A stretch of 64,000 nt of DNA. Origin: JALHSW01 sp963720675 (GTDB lineage Bacteria > Actinomycetota > Acidimicrobiia > IMCC26256 > PALSA-555). Positions within the stretch are counted from its first letter, which is position 1. Each line of letters begins with the position of its first letter. The stretch covers positions 930,001 through 994,000 of the forward strand of contig CAVRGH010000010.1 in assembly GCA_963720675.1 (NCBI GenBank), given 5' to 3'. Positions 6,634-15,702 of the stretch are shown here, in pieces. The position numbers were made by a program, and so were the translations under genes. The notes below the pieces were generated by a model. That model ran no database searches. It was given only the letters and a program-made list of their open reading frames with translations, and was not told where the DNA came from.

Positions 6634-8997
6634 ATGTCCCGCGTGGCCAAGACCGTCGAACCACCCGAGACCGACGGGCGCTCCTCGAAGGATCTGGGGC
6701 GCCAGCTCCGTCAAGTACGGCGCAACCAAGGCCTGTCGCGTGCCGAGGTCGCCCGCTCCGCCGGGCTGACCCGCCGTGAGCTCGCCGCGTACGAACGCGG
6801 CCGCATCGTCATCCCCGAGAGCGACCTCTGGTGCCTCGCCGGCTCCTGCGGGGTGGACGTCAACGAGCTCCTCCCGGACCGCACCCCGCTGCGGATCGGC
6901 TCGGGGCTCTCGTCCCTCGCCATGGGCGACAGCATCCGGCGCCTCCGCGAACCTGGTCAGCCCGACGGGCTCCTCCGCGAGTACCTCTCGATGGTCTACG
7001 AGCTGCGCAACCTCCCGCCCGGGAGCCGCATCCCGCTGCGCGAGTCCGACCTCGCAACCCTCGCTGACGCCCTGGGCGGCACGCCCGACGTCATCGAAGA
7101 GCAGCTCATCGAGCTCATCGGCGCGAGCCACGAAGAAGCCGCCCGCCTCCGGGCGATGATCCTCCCCCCGTTGTCCCTCCCCTCAGGTCTGCCGTCGTCG
7201 ACCGACCCCTACGCCGCGTACGGCGCCTCGGACGAGCACTCGCCCGTCGTCGACTTCTTCTCGACACCGCGTGCACAGGACCCGTTCTCGACGCAGCTGC
7301 CGTCGTTGGACACGAGCGCGCCGCCGGTGGGCGCACCCGTTCCGGACCCGCCGGCCCCCACGATCTGCCCGCCCCCGATCTGCCCGCCCCCGATCTGCAG
7401 GGTCCGATGCTCCAGCCGCCACCGGGCACGACGCTCGGGACCGATCCGATCTCGTCGCTCCCGCGCGACCCGTCGCCGGTCCCCGGTACGCCGGCGTCGG
7501 CCTTCGGCCAGTCGGACAACCCGTTCGACCCGGGCACGCCGTTCGCGACCGGGACGCCGCTGGGCGCAGCCCCGCTCGAAGCGACGCCGGTCGAGGAGCT
7601 GCAGGTCGAACCGACCCCGGACGAGCCGAACCCGTTCGAGCAGGAACCGTTCACGGCCAGCGCGTTCGACGCGAACGGCAACGGCAACGGCAACGGCTGC
7701 GTCCGAGGCGATCCTCGATCCCTTCTCGATGCCGATGCCCGCGCTGCGACCGGACCCGTTCGGTGGCACCCCGACGACCAACGCGCACGACGGCATGGAC
7801 GGCTTCGTCGTCGATGTGGCGGAGGGTCCGCTCGCGGGGATGTCGACGAGCGCCGACGAGACGCTGCTCGACGCGCCGCACCTCGACGACACGTCCGCCA
7901 ACGGACACCGTGACCCCCTCGCCCTCGAGGTCGGCGATGCGGAGAGCACGCCCACGGACTGGGCCGGCATCCGCGACGCCGCCGCAGTCGCGGACGCACC
8001 GCCCGAGGTCGTGCTCGGCGACGGATGGGGCGCACCGGCGATCGACGAGACCACCCCGGACCTCCCGACGACCGATCCCCTGGCTGACGACCTGGTGGCT
8101 GACGACGTGGAGACCGACGCGCTGCTCTCGGAGCAGCCGGGGTCGGAGGCCCTCACGTTCGACGCCGGTGCGTTCGGCGAACCGTTGCGCTCGGACGCGC
8201 TCACGTTCGACGCCAATGCGTTCGACGCGCTCGACGCGCTCGACGCGCTCACGCCCGACGCGCTGGTCCCACCCCCGCTCGAGCGCGAGCTGCCGGACGA
8301 GGGCGACGTGCCGACGACGGCGCCCATCGTCGTGCACGAACCGACGCCGGGCCCGGACGCGGCTCCGATCGCGTGGCACGCCGAGCAGACCACGACCCCC
8401 GACCTGTCGGGGTCAGGGACCCTCGTCCCCGTCGGGGCCGGGCAGTTCCAGGCCGCCGGCACCGGCTGGCAGGTCGGCGGCCTCTTCCCGGCGACGGCGA
8501 TGGCCGACGACGGTGCGCTCGCCCTGCGTCGTGCCGACACACGCTGGGCGCTCTCGGACCTCGACGCACCCGGCGACTTCACGATCGAGGCGGTCCTCGA
8601 CTACAGCGCCGGCGCCGGGTTCGGGATCCTCTTCCGAGCCAGTATCGACGCGCACGAGCGCGTGACCGGCTACTCGTTCGACGTCGACCCGATCGCCGGC
8701 GGAGAGGACAGCTTCCTCGTGCGGCAGTGGGACGACAATTGGGCCCACTGGCGACCGATCGCCCAGACCACGGCGACCGACGCGGCAGACCTCTATGGTC
8801 GCCACCAGATCACGCTCACGGTCGAGGGCGACCGCCTCGGCGTGCTCGTCGACGGCGAGAACGTGCTCGGGGTCCCGGCCCTGTCCCGTGCGTCGATCGA
8901 GCTGGGACGTGAGCCGTGCCGCGGTGGAGGGCTCGGCGTCCATGCCGGCGCCACCACGGAGCTCACGGTCGAGACGTTCCGCGCCGCCCAGCGCTGA
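6634..8997 (+). CDS. XRE-HTH protein with long disordered linker and C-terminal beta-sandwich domain
   Basis: An unfamiliar architecture of about 785 residues. Residues 21-80 form an XRE-type helix-turn-helix (RQLRQVRRNQGLSRAEVA, then RRELAAYERGR). About 430 residues of low-complexity Pro/Asp/Ala/Thr-rich sequence follow, with repeated DPF or NPF tripeptides and a run of GACGCGCTC codons (FDALDALDAL). The last 200 residues (from TPDLSGSGTL) resemble a LamG/DUF1080-like concanavalin fold: DFTIEAVLDY, GFGILFRAS, HQITLTVEGDRLGVLVDG. Two frame breaks lie in repeats near 7367 and 7697; removing two and one bases restores PAPDL repeats and a GNGNGASEA join. No membrane segment is visible. Function unknown. 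Confidence 0.75.
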   Translation: MSRVAKTVEPPETDGRSSKDLGRQLRQVRRNQGLSRAEVARSAGLTRRELAAYERGRIVIPESDLWCLAGSCGVDVNELLPDRTPLRIGSGLSSLAMGDSIRRLREPGQPDGLLREYLSMVYELRNLPPGSRIPLRESDLATLADALGGTPDVIEEQLIELIGASHEEAARLRAMILPPLSLPSGLPSSTDPYAAYGASDEHSPVVDFFSTPRAQDPFSTQLPSLDTSAPPVGAPVPDPPAPTICPPPICPPPICRVRCSSRHRARRSGPIRSRRSRATRRRSPVRRRRPSASRTTRSTRARRSRPGRRWAQPRSKRRRSRSCRSNRPRTSRTRSSRNRSRPARSTRTATATATAASEAILDPFSMPMPALRPDPFGGTPTTNAHDGMDGFVVDVAEGPLAGMSTSADETLLDAPHLDDTSANGHRDPLALEVGDAESTPTDWAGIRDAAAVADAPPEVVLGDGWGAPAIDETTPDLPTTDPLADDLVADDVETDALLSEQPGSEALTFDAGAFGEPLRSDALTFDANAFDALDALDALTPDALVPPPLERELPDEGDVPTTAPIVVHEPTPGPDAAPIAWHAEQTTTPDLSGSGTLVPVGAGQFQAAGTGWQVGGLFPATAMADDGALALRRADTRWALSDLDAPGDFTIEAVLDYSAGAGFGILFRASIDAHERVTGYSFDVDPIAGGEDSFLVRQWDDNWAHWRPIAQTTATDAADLYGRHQITLTVEGDRLGVLVDGENVLGVPALSRASIELGREPCRGGGLGVHAGATTELTVETFRAAQR

Positions 8998-9008
8998 CGC
9001 CGCACCCT

Positions 9009-9815
9009 TCAGCTCGACCCACTGCCTTCCGCCGTCGTGGGCGGACGGAGCTTCCGGATCTCCCCGGCCATCGAGAACATCTCGCGGAGGATGCCTCCGA
9101 TGGTCCGCCAGGACGAGAGCGTGCTCTCCCCGACGGTGCGCGGGAAGTAGTCGACGCCGACCTGGATGATCCGATGACCGCGCCTGCTCGCTCGGGAGAT
9201 CAGCTCGGCGTCGATGAACGATCCCGTGCTCCGCAGCTCGAGATCGTCCAACACCTCCCGTCGAATGAGCTTGCACGCGAAGTTCACGTCGCGGATCCGC
9301 GACCCGAGCACGAGGCGGACGAGCGCGCTGTACGAACGCGAGTAGATCGTGCGGAGGAATCCCTCGGCCCGGCGGTCCATGCGCCACGCGCTGAGGATGC
9401 CGGCGTCGTAGACCTGCACCAGCCGAACGAACCGCGCCAGCTCGAAGACGTCGAAGGGCAAGTCGGCGTCCGTGTAGAGGACGAGGTCGCCGCGGGCATC
9501 GCCGAGGCCGGTGCGTACCGACCCGCCCAGGCCGAGGTTCTGCTCGTGGTGCACGACGCGGATCCGGGGGTCGGCCGCAGCCGCCGCGTCCCCGAGCGCG
9601 CCGGTCGAGTCGGTGGAGCAGTCGTCGACGAGGACCAGCTCGAAGGACTCGACCGAGCGGCCGACGACGAGCGCCTCGGACGCCGCGAGGAGCACCCCGA
9701 CCGTGGTCGCGAACGACTCCTCCTCGTTCCACATCGGCACGACCACGCTGAAGAGCGGGATGGCCCGAGGAGCGAACGCCGCGGTGCCAGCCAAGCCTGT
9801 CACGCTACCGTGCAC
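9009..9815 (-). CDS. Glycosyltransferase family 2 (dolichol-phosphate-mannosyltransferase-like)
   Basis: GT-A fold transferase of 268 residues. The nucleotide-binding motifs are VVVPMWNEEES, LVDDCSTDST and the DxD-type LYTDADLPFD (about residues 110-118). No C-terminal membrane helices are seen, so it probably transfers a sugar from a nucleotide to a lipid phosphate at the membrane face. The GTG start overlaps the stop of the upstream thioesterase by 11 bp, so the two are translationally coupled. Confidence 0.88.
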   Translation of the reverse strand: MHGSVTGLAGTAAFAPRAIPLFSVVVPMWNEEESFATTVGVLLAASEALVVGRSVESFELVLVDDCSTDSTGALGDAAAAADPRIRVVHHEQNLGLGGSVRTGLGDARGDLVLYTDADLPFDVFELARFVRLVQVYDAGILSAWRMDRRAEGFLRTIYSRSYSALVRLVLGSRIRDVNFACKLIRREVLDDLELRSTGSFIDAELISRASRRGHRIIQVGVDYFPRTVGESTLSSWRTIGGILREMFSMAGEIRKLRPPTTAEGSGSS

Positions 9816-10587
9816 GCTCCCGCAGGAGCTCGACCCTCGCCGCGACCCGGACCGCCCCGCCGCAGCGCAACCACGCCGAGACGCCGTCAGGCCCGACCGC
9901 CGACACGAGCTCTGGCTCTTCGCCCGGGTCGATCGGTGAGCGGTACTCGAGGGTCGCGCCCACGAGACGCCGATCGAGCTCGGCCTCGTCGACGTGGCGC
10001 GCGACCTCGTCCTCCACCGAGGCCCAGGCGACGGCGTTGTTGACGTGGCCCAACACGTCGAGGTCGGTCGCCCGAAGCGGCCAGGCCCGGCCCGTCGCGT
10101 CCTCGGGTGGGCCAGGGAGTCGCAAGCGGCTGCTGACGTGCCGGCCGGCGGTCGACGGACCGTAGAGCTCGTGGAACCAGGGCTCCAACGGCGTGGGGCG
10201 CCCCGCCTCGTCGACGAAGACCCACACGGCGGCGGACTCCGCGGCGACCCGGTCGCCGACCCGCACCGTCGAGCGGCGCTCCGCCCACCGCGGACCGGCG
10301 CCCGAGCACCACGTGGTGAGCCGGGTCAGGTCGTGGAAGCGTGGGAGCCCGTCGAAGCGCAGCACCGATCGGCGCAGGACCCAGGCTCCCGCACCGTCCA
10401 GGCCGAACTCGGCCCCGTCGTCGGCCGCGACATCCTGGAGGTACCGGGCGAGCGCGTCGAGCCGCAGCCGGCCGGACGCCGAAACGTCGCCGAGGCGGAC
10501 CGCGCGGTCGCGCGAGAACTGCCGGCCCTCGGCGGGGCAGCCCACGAGCTCGTCCGCCACGTCATCCACGTCCGCATCGTCGCGCAC
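9805..10587 (-). CDS. Acyl-ACP thioesterase (FatA-like, double hotdog)
   Basis: A 260-residue protein with two tandem hotdog domains, as in acyl-[ACP] thioesterases that release fatty acids from acyl carrier protein. The first domain contains SRDRAVRLGDVSASGRLRLDALARYLQDVA. The second has DLDVLGHVNNAVAWASVEDE, the usual active-site helix of this fold. A FatA-type enzyme in a genome rich in CoA-dependent lipid degradation may set the free fatty acid pool. The GTG start is provisional. The gene overlaps the downstream GT2 gene. Confidence 0.8.
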   Translation of the reverse strand: MRDDADVDDVADELVGCPAEGRQFSRDRAVRLGDVSASGRLRLDALARYLQDVAADDGAEFGLDGAGAWVLRRSVLRFDGLPRFHDLTRLTTWCSGAGPRWAERRSTVRVGDRVAAESAAVWVFVDEAGRPTPLEPWFHELYGPSTAGRHVSSRLRLPGPPEDATGRAWPLRATDLDVLGHVNNAVAWASVEDEVARHVDEAELDRRLVGATLEYRSPIDPGEEPELVSAVGPDGVSAWLRCGGAVRVAARVELLRERAR

Positions 10588-10590
10588 GCC

Positions 10591-10596
10591 TAGCCT
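10591..10596 (+). promoter_or_regulatory. -10 box (TAGCCT) of a leaderless MMPL transcript
   Basis: TAGCCT is 8 nt before the GTG at 10605 and lies in the 17-bp gap between divergent genes. There is no Shine-Dalgarno. Confidence 0.5.
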
Positions 10597-10604
10597 CCCG
10601 ATCG

Positions 10605-12755
10605 GTGGCAGCCTTCCTGGACCGACTCGGCCGTACCGCAGCCCGCAAGCATCGCGTGTTCCTCGCGATCTGGGTGCTGGGCACCCTCGGCATCGCAGCG
10701 CTCGCGGTCGCGAGCGGCGGCAACACCTTCGACAACTTCACGATCCCGGGGACCCAGTCGCAGACCGCGATCGATCTCCTCGAGTCGAAGTTCCCCGAAC
10801 AGTCCGGGGCGACCGCGACCGTCGTGTTCCACGCGCCGTCGGGCACCCTCGACTCGAGTACCGCGAAGGGTGCCGTGGAGGAGTCGGTCGCCAACATCAA
10901 GGCGCTCCCCCAGGAGCCGACGGTCTCGGCGCCCCTGCCCTCGAAGAGCGGCGCGACGGCGATCGTCGACGTGCAGTACACACAACAGGCCCCGAAGGTC
11001 GGGGTCGAGGGGTACGACGCGCTCACCGCAGCGACCGCGCCCGCCACCGAGGCCGGGCTCCAGGTCGCGTTCGGCGGGCCGCTCACCGACTACGCCGTGT
11101 CCCCGAAGAGCTCGTCGTCGGACCTCGTCGGTCTGCTCTTCGCGGTCATCATCCTGGTCTTCGCGTTCGGTTCACTCGTCGCGGCCGGCCTGCCGATCGG
11201 CACTGCCCTCTTCGGTCTCGCCGTGGGGATCTCCTCGATCTTCCTGCTCGCGTCGGTGACCGACGTCGGCACCGCCGCCCCGGAGCTCGGGTCGATGATC
11301 GGCCTCGGCGTCGGGATCGACTACTCGCTCTTCATCGTCACGCGCCATCGCGAGAACCTCGCGTCCGGCATGGAGATGGAGGCGTCGATCGGCCACGCCG
11401 TGTCGACCGCGGGTCAGGCGGTGCTGTTCGCGGGCACGACCGTGGTGATCGCGATCTGCGGACTGCTCGTCGCCGGGATCCCCTACGTCGCGGTGCTCGG
11501 CTTCACCGCGGCGATCGTCGTCGCGGTGATGATGCTCGCCGCGCTCACGCTGCTCCCCGCCCTGCTCGGATGGGTCGGGCCGCGCATCGACAAGGGCCGC
11601 GTGCCGGGACTCCACCTCGGGCGACACCACCACGAAGCCGCGCAGCGCGCCGCCGCGTCCGGCGAGCCCCCCAAGCCACCGTTCTGGGAGCGGTGGGCGA
11701 CCGGCGTGGCCAACCACAAGTGGCCCTGCGCGATCCTCAGCATCCTCGTGCTGCTCGCGCTCGCACTTCCATTCCTCTCGATCCGGTACGGCGAGGCCGA
11801 CGACGGCACCGCGCCATCCGGCTCGACCCAGCGCATCGCGTTCGACCTGGTCGCCGACGGCTTCGGCGCGGGAGCGAACGGTCCCCTCGCGGTCGTCGTC
11901 ACGCTGCCCGACGGAGCGCAGGTCCCGTCGCAGCTGACCAAGGCCCTGGCGGCGGCTCCGGGTGTCGCGACCGTCGCACCTCCGGAGGTGAACCCGGCCG
12001 GTGACACGGCGGTGATCACCGTGATCCCCACCACCGCGCCCGACGCCGCGGCAACGACCGACCTCGTCGACCTCCTGCGCACGAACACGATCCCGAGCGC
12101 ACTCGCGGGCACCGACGTGCAGGCCTACGTCGGCGGCGTCACCGCAGCGTTCATCGACGTCGGGAACCGCATCGCCGATCGGCTTCCGTACTTCATCGGG
12201 CTCGTCGTGCTCCTGAGCTTCCTGTTGCTGCTGCTCGTCTTCCACTCGATCGCGATCCCCGCGACCGCGGCGGTCATGAACCTGCTGTCGATCGGTGCGG
12301 CGTACGGCGTCACGGTCGCAGTGTTCCAGTGGGGATGGGCCAAGGAGCTCTTCGGGCTGTCGAGCACGATCCCCATCATCTCGTTCGTCCCGATGATGAT
12401 GTTCGCGATCCTGTTCGGGCTGTCGATGGACTACCAGGTGTTCCTGCTCACGAGGGTGCGCGAGGAGTACAACCAGTCGGGCGACACTCGCACCGCGGTC
12501 GTGAAGGGCGTCTCGCACACCGCGCGGGTGATCACCTCGGCCGCGCTGATCATGATCGCGGTGTTCTTGAGCTTCGTTGCCAGCCCGGTCCCCGAGATCA
12601 AGATGTTCGGTCTCGGGCTCGCCGTCGCGGTCGCCGTCGACTCCACCATCGTGCGCATGGTGCTCGTCCCGGCGATCATGGAGATCCTCGGGAAGGCCAA
12701 CTGGTGGTTCCCGAAGTGGCTCGAGCGGATCCTCCCCAAGATCACGATCGAGTAG
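10605..12755 (+). CDS. MMPL family RND-type transporter
   Basis: Proton-driven lipid or drug exporter of 716 residues with the MMPL layout: one N-terminal membrane helix, a periplasmic loop (about 40-165), five helices, a cytoplasmic segment, then the same pattern again. GLGVGIDYSLFI and FGLSMDYQVFL are the conserved GxxxDY motifs of transmembrane helices 4 and 10, with Asp/Tyr residues for proton coupling. The GTG start is supported by a TAGCCT box 8 nt upstream. It is divergent from the thioesterase/GT2 pair, so export of a lipid is plausible but unproven. Confidence 0.92.
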   Translation: MAAFLDRLGRTAARKHRVFLAIWVLGTLGIAALAVASGGNTFDNFTIPGTQSQTAIDLLESKFPEQSGATATVVFHAPSGTLDSSTAKGAVEESVANIKALPQEPTVSAPLPSKSGATAIVDVQYTQQAPKVGVEGYDALTAATAPATEAGLQVAFGGPLTDYAVSPKSSSSDLVGLLFAVIILVFAFGSLVAAGLPIGTALFGLAVGISSIFLLASVTDVGTAAPELGSMIGLGVGIDYSLFIVTRHRENLASGMEMEASIGHAVSTAGQAVLFAGTTVVIAICGLLVAGIPYVAVLGFTAAIVVAVMMLAALTLLPALLGWVGPRIDKGRVPGLHLGRHHHEAAQRAAASGEPPKPPFWERWATGVANHKWPCAILSILVLLALALPFLSIRYGEADDGTAPSGSTQRIAFDLVADGFGAGANGPLAVVVTLPDGAQVPSQLTKALAAAPGVATVAPPEVNPAGDTAVITVIPTTAPDAAATTDLVDLLRTNTIPSALAGTDVQAYVGGVTAAFIDVGNRIADRLPYFIGLVVLLSFLLLLLVFHSIAIPATAAVMNLLSIGAAYGVTVAVFQWGWAKELFGLSSTIPIISFVPMMMFAILFGLSMDYQVFLLTRVREEYNQSGDTRTAVVKGVSHTARVITSAALIMIAVFLSFVASPVPEIKMFGLGLAVAVAVDSTIVRMVLVPAIMEILGKANWWFPKWLERILPKITIE

Positions 12756-12786
12756 CGCTCCGCCCGGCGCCGGAGGCGTCGGAGCG
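12756..12786. terminator. Hairpin between convergent MMPL and acyl-CoA dehydrogenase genes
   Basis: CGCTCCG (12756-12762) pairs with CGGAGCG (12780-12786), with an inner CCGGCGCCGG palindrome in the loop. It follows the MMPL stop codon directly. There is no U run, so factor dependence or bidirectional use is likely. Confidence 0.45.
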
Positions 12787-12794
12787 AACCGGTG

Positions 12795-14066
12795 TCAGGC
12801 CTGGGTGCCGACCTTGAGCTCCCGGAACGGCGTGTTCTTGTCGGGACCCGGCTCCTTCGGGAGGCCGAGGGCTCGCTCGCCGATGATGTTCTTCTGGATC
12901 TCGTCGCTGCCCCCGTAGATCGACGGCGCCGGCGCGAACAGCGTCATCTCCTGCACGACACCGCCGCCGGTGGTCGACTCGCCCATGAGCATCCCTTCGG
13001 GACCGAGGATCTCGGGGCCGAGGTCGCGCGTCAGCCGGGTGATGCGGCTCATGAGGAGCTTCGCGAGGTTGCCCGCCGGACCGAGGTCGCGGCCCGCAGC
13101 CCGCGCGGCCTTGAGCCGGAGCGACGTCATCCGCCCGATCTCGTTCAGCGTGTACAGCTCGGAGAGCTTCTGACGGATCACCGGGTCCTGCGCGCACCCC
13201 ACCTTCTCGGCGAGGTCGCGGAACATCCCGTACGAGCCGCCGAACGCGCTCGGCTGCACCGAGCGACCGCTCCCGACCCCGGACGCGATGTCGCCGACAC
13301 GCATCGTGAGCGCACCCGTCTTGTGACCGGGGAACGCCGCGCCGCCCGCGCCGCTGCCGCCGCCGCCGAGCCCGGCGCGCTCGAACGCGAGCGTCGTGTT
13401 GGCCACCGCCCAACCCTTGTTGAGCCCGCCGATGAGCGCGTCGTTCGAGACGCGCGCGCCGTCGAGGAACACCTCACTGAAGAGCGCGCGACCGGTCATC
13501 TCGCGAAGCGGCCGCACCTCGACGCCGGGCTGGTCCATCGAGAACGCGAAGTAGCTGATGCCCTGGTGCTTCGGCGCGTCGGGATCGGTGCGCGCGAGCA
13601 ACATGCCCAGGTCGGCGACCTGCCCGCCCGAGGTCCACACCTTCTGACCCGAGATGACCCACTCGTCGCCGTCGCGCTCGGCCTTGGTCTGGAGGCTCGC
13701 GAGGTCGGAGCCGGCGCCGGGCTCACTGAAGAGCTGGCACCAGGCCTCCTGCCCGTTCACGATCGGCGGGAGGTACCGCTCTTGCTGCTCGGGCGTACCG
13801 TGCGTGTAGATCGTCGGGCCGGCGAGGAGGATCCCGAGCCCGGCGGGCCCACCGACCGCACCGACGGCGCGGAGCTCGTCGGCGACGACGCGGGCGAGAT
13901 CACCGGGGAAGCCACGACCGAGTGCGGACTCGGGCCAGGTCGGGACGGCCCAGCGACCGTCGGAGAGGCGTTGCCACCACTCCGCGACGGTCAGGTCGGG
14001 ATCCCACTGCTCCGCGAGGAAGGCCTTGACCTCGTCGCGGACCGCTTCGGGGGTTGCCTCGGTCAT
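12795..14066 (-). CDS. Acyl-CoA dehydrogenase family protein
   Basis: FAD-dependent acyl-CoA dehydrogenase of 423 residues. WCQLFSEPGAGSDLASL and WVISGQKVWTSGGQ form the FAD/substrate beta-domain, and YGGSDEIQKNII is the C-terminal nucleotide-binding motif. A Gly/Ala-rich stretch near residue 230 (RAGLGGGGSGAGGAA) interrupts the linker before the C-terminal helices. The substrate is unknown. It lies 54 bp downstream of arsC on the same strand, with an AGGAGC ribosome site inside a tandem repeat. Confidence 0.92.
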   Translation of the reverse strand: MTEATPEAVRDEVKAFLAEQWDPDLTVAEWWQRLSDGRWAVPTWPESALGRGFPGDLARVVADELRAVGAVGGPAGLGILLAGPTIYTHGTPEQQERYLPPIVNGQEAWCQLFSEPGAGSDLASLQTKAERDGDEWVISGQKVWTSGGQVADLGMLLARTDPDAPKHQGISYFAFSMDQPGVEVRPLREMTGRALFSEVFLDGARVSNDALIGGLNKGWAVANTTLAFERAGLGGGGSGAGGAAFPGHKTGALTMRVGDIASGVGSGRSVQPSAFGGSYGMFRDLAEKVGCAQDPVIRQKLSELYTLNEIGRMTSLRLKAARAAGRDLGPAGNLAKLLMSRITRLTRDLGPEILGPEGMLMGESTTGGGVVQEMTLFAPAPSIYGGSDEIQKNIIGERALGLPKEPGPDKNTPFRELKVGTQA

Positions 14067-14075
14067 GGTCGTGCT

Positions 14076-14113
14076 CCTGGTCTGCGGTGGTGCGCCTGGT
14101 CTGCGGGGGTGCG
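14076..14113. repeat. Tandem 19-bp direct repeat (two copies)
   Basis: Two adjacent copies differing at one base occupy most of the gap between arsC and the acyl-CoA dehydrogenase gene. The AGGAGC ribosome site of the downstream gene lies at the edge of the start-proximal copy. Confidence 0.6.
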
Positions 14114-14120
14114 GGTCGAC

Positions 14121-14474
14121 TCAGTCGAGCAGCTCGAGGACCTTCTCCGACGGGCGCGCGATCACCGCACGCCCGCCGACGAAGACGACGGGCCGCTCCA
14201 TGAGCTCGGGGTGCTCGAGGAGGAGGGCGACCACGGCGTCCCGGCTCGTGTAGGCGCCGGCGTCGAGGCCCAGCTCGCCGAAGCGCTTGTCGTGGCGGAC
14301 GAGCGCTCCGGGCTCGTCGGAGATGGCGTCGAGGATGCGCTCCAGGGTGGCGCGATCGGGCGGCGTCCTCAGGTACTCGACGACCTCGGCGTCCACGCCC
14401 CGACCCTGGAGGATCTCGAGCGCACCCCGGGACTTGCTGCACTTCGGGTTGTGGAAGACCTCGACGGGATCCAT
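14121..14474 (-). CDS. arsC: ArsC family (arsenate reductase/Spx-like) protein
   Basis: A 117-residue thioredoxin-fold protein. FHNPKCSKSRGALEIL carries the single redox-active Cys of glutaredoxin-dependent ArsC, with TPP as the cis-proline region and RPVVFVGGRAVIARP as the C-terminal strand containing conserved Arg. No ars regulator or pump is nearby, so a general thiol reductase is an alternative. The ATG is set by a TAGCCT box 8 nt upstream. Confidence 0.88.
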   Translation of the reverse strand: MDPVEVFHNPKCSKSRGALEILQGRGVDAEVVEYLRTPPDRATLERILDAISDEPGALVRHDKRFGELGLDAGAYTSRDAVVALLLEHPELMERPVVFVGGRAVIARPSEKVLELLD

Positions 14475-14482
14475 CACCCAGG

Positions 14483-14488
14483 AGGCTA
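14483..14488 (-). promoter_or_regulatory. -10 box (TAGCCT) of a leaderless arsC transcript
   Basis: Read on the minus strand, TAGCCT (14488 to 14483) is followed by 8 nt and the ATG at 14474, without a Shine-Dalgarno. Confidence 0.5.
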
Positions 14489-14564
14489 CCGTTGGGTAAC
14501 CAGAGCGGCCCAGCCCGGGCGCCCAGCCGGGCCGGTGGGCAGCTCCCAGGAGCAGAGGAGTGGG

Positions 14565-15699
14565 ATGAGCGACTTCAAGGTCCTCGGACGCGAGGACGCG
14601 AACGACATCGAGTCCATCCTCGCCGACGACGCCATCGACTTCGGGACCGCCGTCCACGCCGCGCACGTCGGCGGCGAAGCCATCTTCACGTGGGACTACG
14701 AGCGGACGCCGCGAAGGCCTCGGCAAGCTCTACGAGCGTGCGAAGACGTCGCAGTGGAACGGCTCGACCGACCTCGACTGGTCGATCGACGTCGACGTCG
14801 AGAAGGTCGCGATCGAGATGCAGGCCGCGATCGCCCACCTCCGCGACCGTCTCGTGAACATCGCGAACTCGCCCCTCAAGAGCTGGGGCGACGAGGAGTG
14901 GACGCAGCTCGCGATCGAGGCGTTCAACTGGCGCATGAGCCAGTTCCTCCACGGGGAGCAGGGTGCCCTCATCTGCACCGCGAAGATCGTGGAGACCGTC
15001 CCGTGGATCGACGCCAAGTACTACGCGTCGACCCAGGTGATGGACGAGGCCCGCCACGTCGAGGTCTTCGCCCGCTACCTCGACACCAAGCTCGAGGGTC
15101 ACTACGCCGTCAACCCGGCGCTCCAGCTGCTGATCGACGACATCATCGCCGACTCCCGCTGGGACATGACCTACATGGGCATGCAGATCATGATCGAGGG
15201 GCTCGCGCTCGCGGCCTTCGGCTTCATGCACGCGACCACGCAGGAGCCGCTCCTCAAGCAGCTGCTCCGCTACGTGATGAGCGACGAGGCCCGCCACGTG
15301 GCGTTCGGCGTCCTGTCGCTGCAGGAGTACTACCAGGGCCTCGGCGGCGCGGAGATCCGCGAGCGCCAGGAGTTCGCGTTCGAGGCCGCGCTGCGCATGC
15401 GCGACCGGCTGATGATGCAGGCGGTCTGGGAGAAGTGCGGGATCGACCGCGCGACGATCACGAGCATGCTGTTCGAGATCAGGCAGCCCGGCGTCAACCC
15501 GTTCCAGGCCGCGCTGTTCTCGAAGATCGTGCCGAACTGCAAGAAGCTCGGCCTGCTCGACGCCGGCGACGGCTGGCTGCGCGAGAAGTTCACCGAGATC
15601 GGTGTGATCGAGTTCGAGGACGCACCCGACACCGAGGTCGAGTACGCGTTGCTCGACGCGGTGGCGCAGGACCGCGAAGCTGCGGCAGCGAGCGCCTGA
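14565..15699 (+). CDS. Ferritin-like di-iron carboxylate protein (one frame break)
   Basis: About 378 residues. Two DEARHV motifs (QVMDEARHVEVF and MSDEARHVAFG), with Glu in HGEQGAL and IEGLAL, give the E...ExxH...E...ExxH pattern of a di-iron ferritin-like oxidase (R2-like or N-oxygenase-like). The substrate is unknown. GAGGAG lies about 5 nt before the ATG. The frame changes near 14705; deleting one C there gives the join YERTREGLGKLYERAK, so a one-base insertion error is likely. It is divergent from arsC. Confidence 0.85.
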
Positions 15700-15702
15700 C
15701 CG

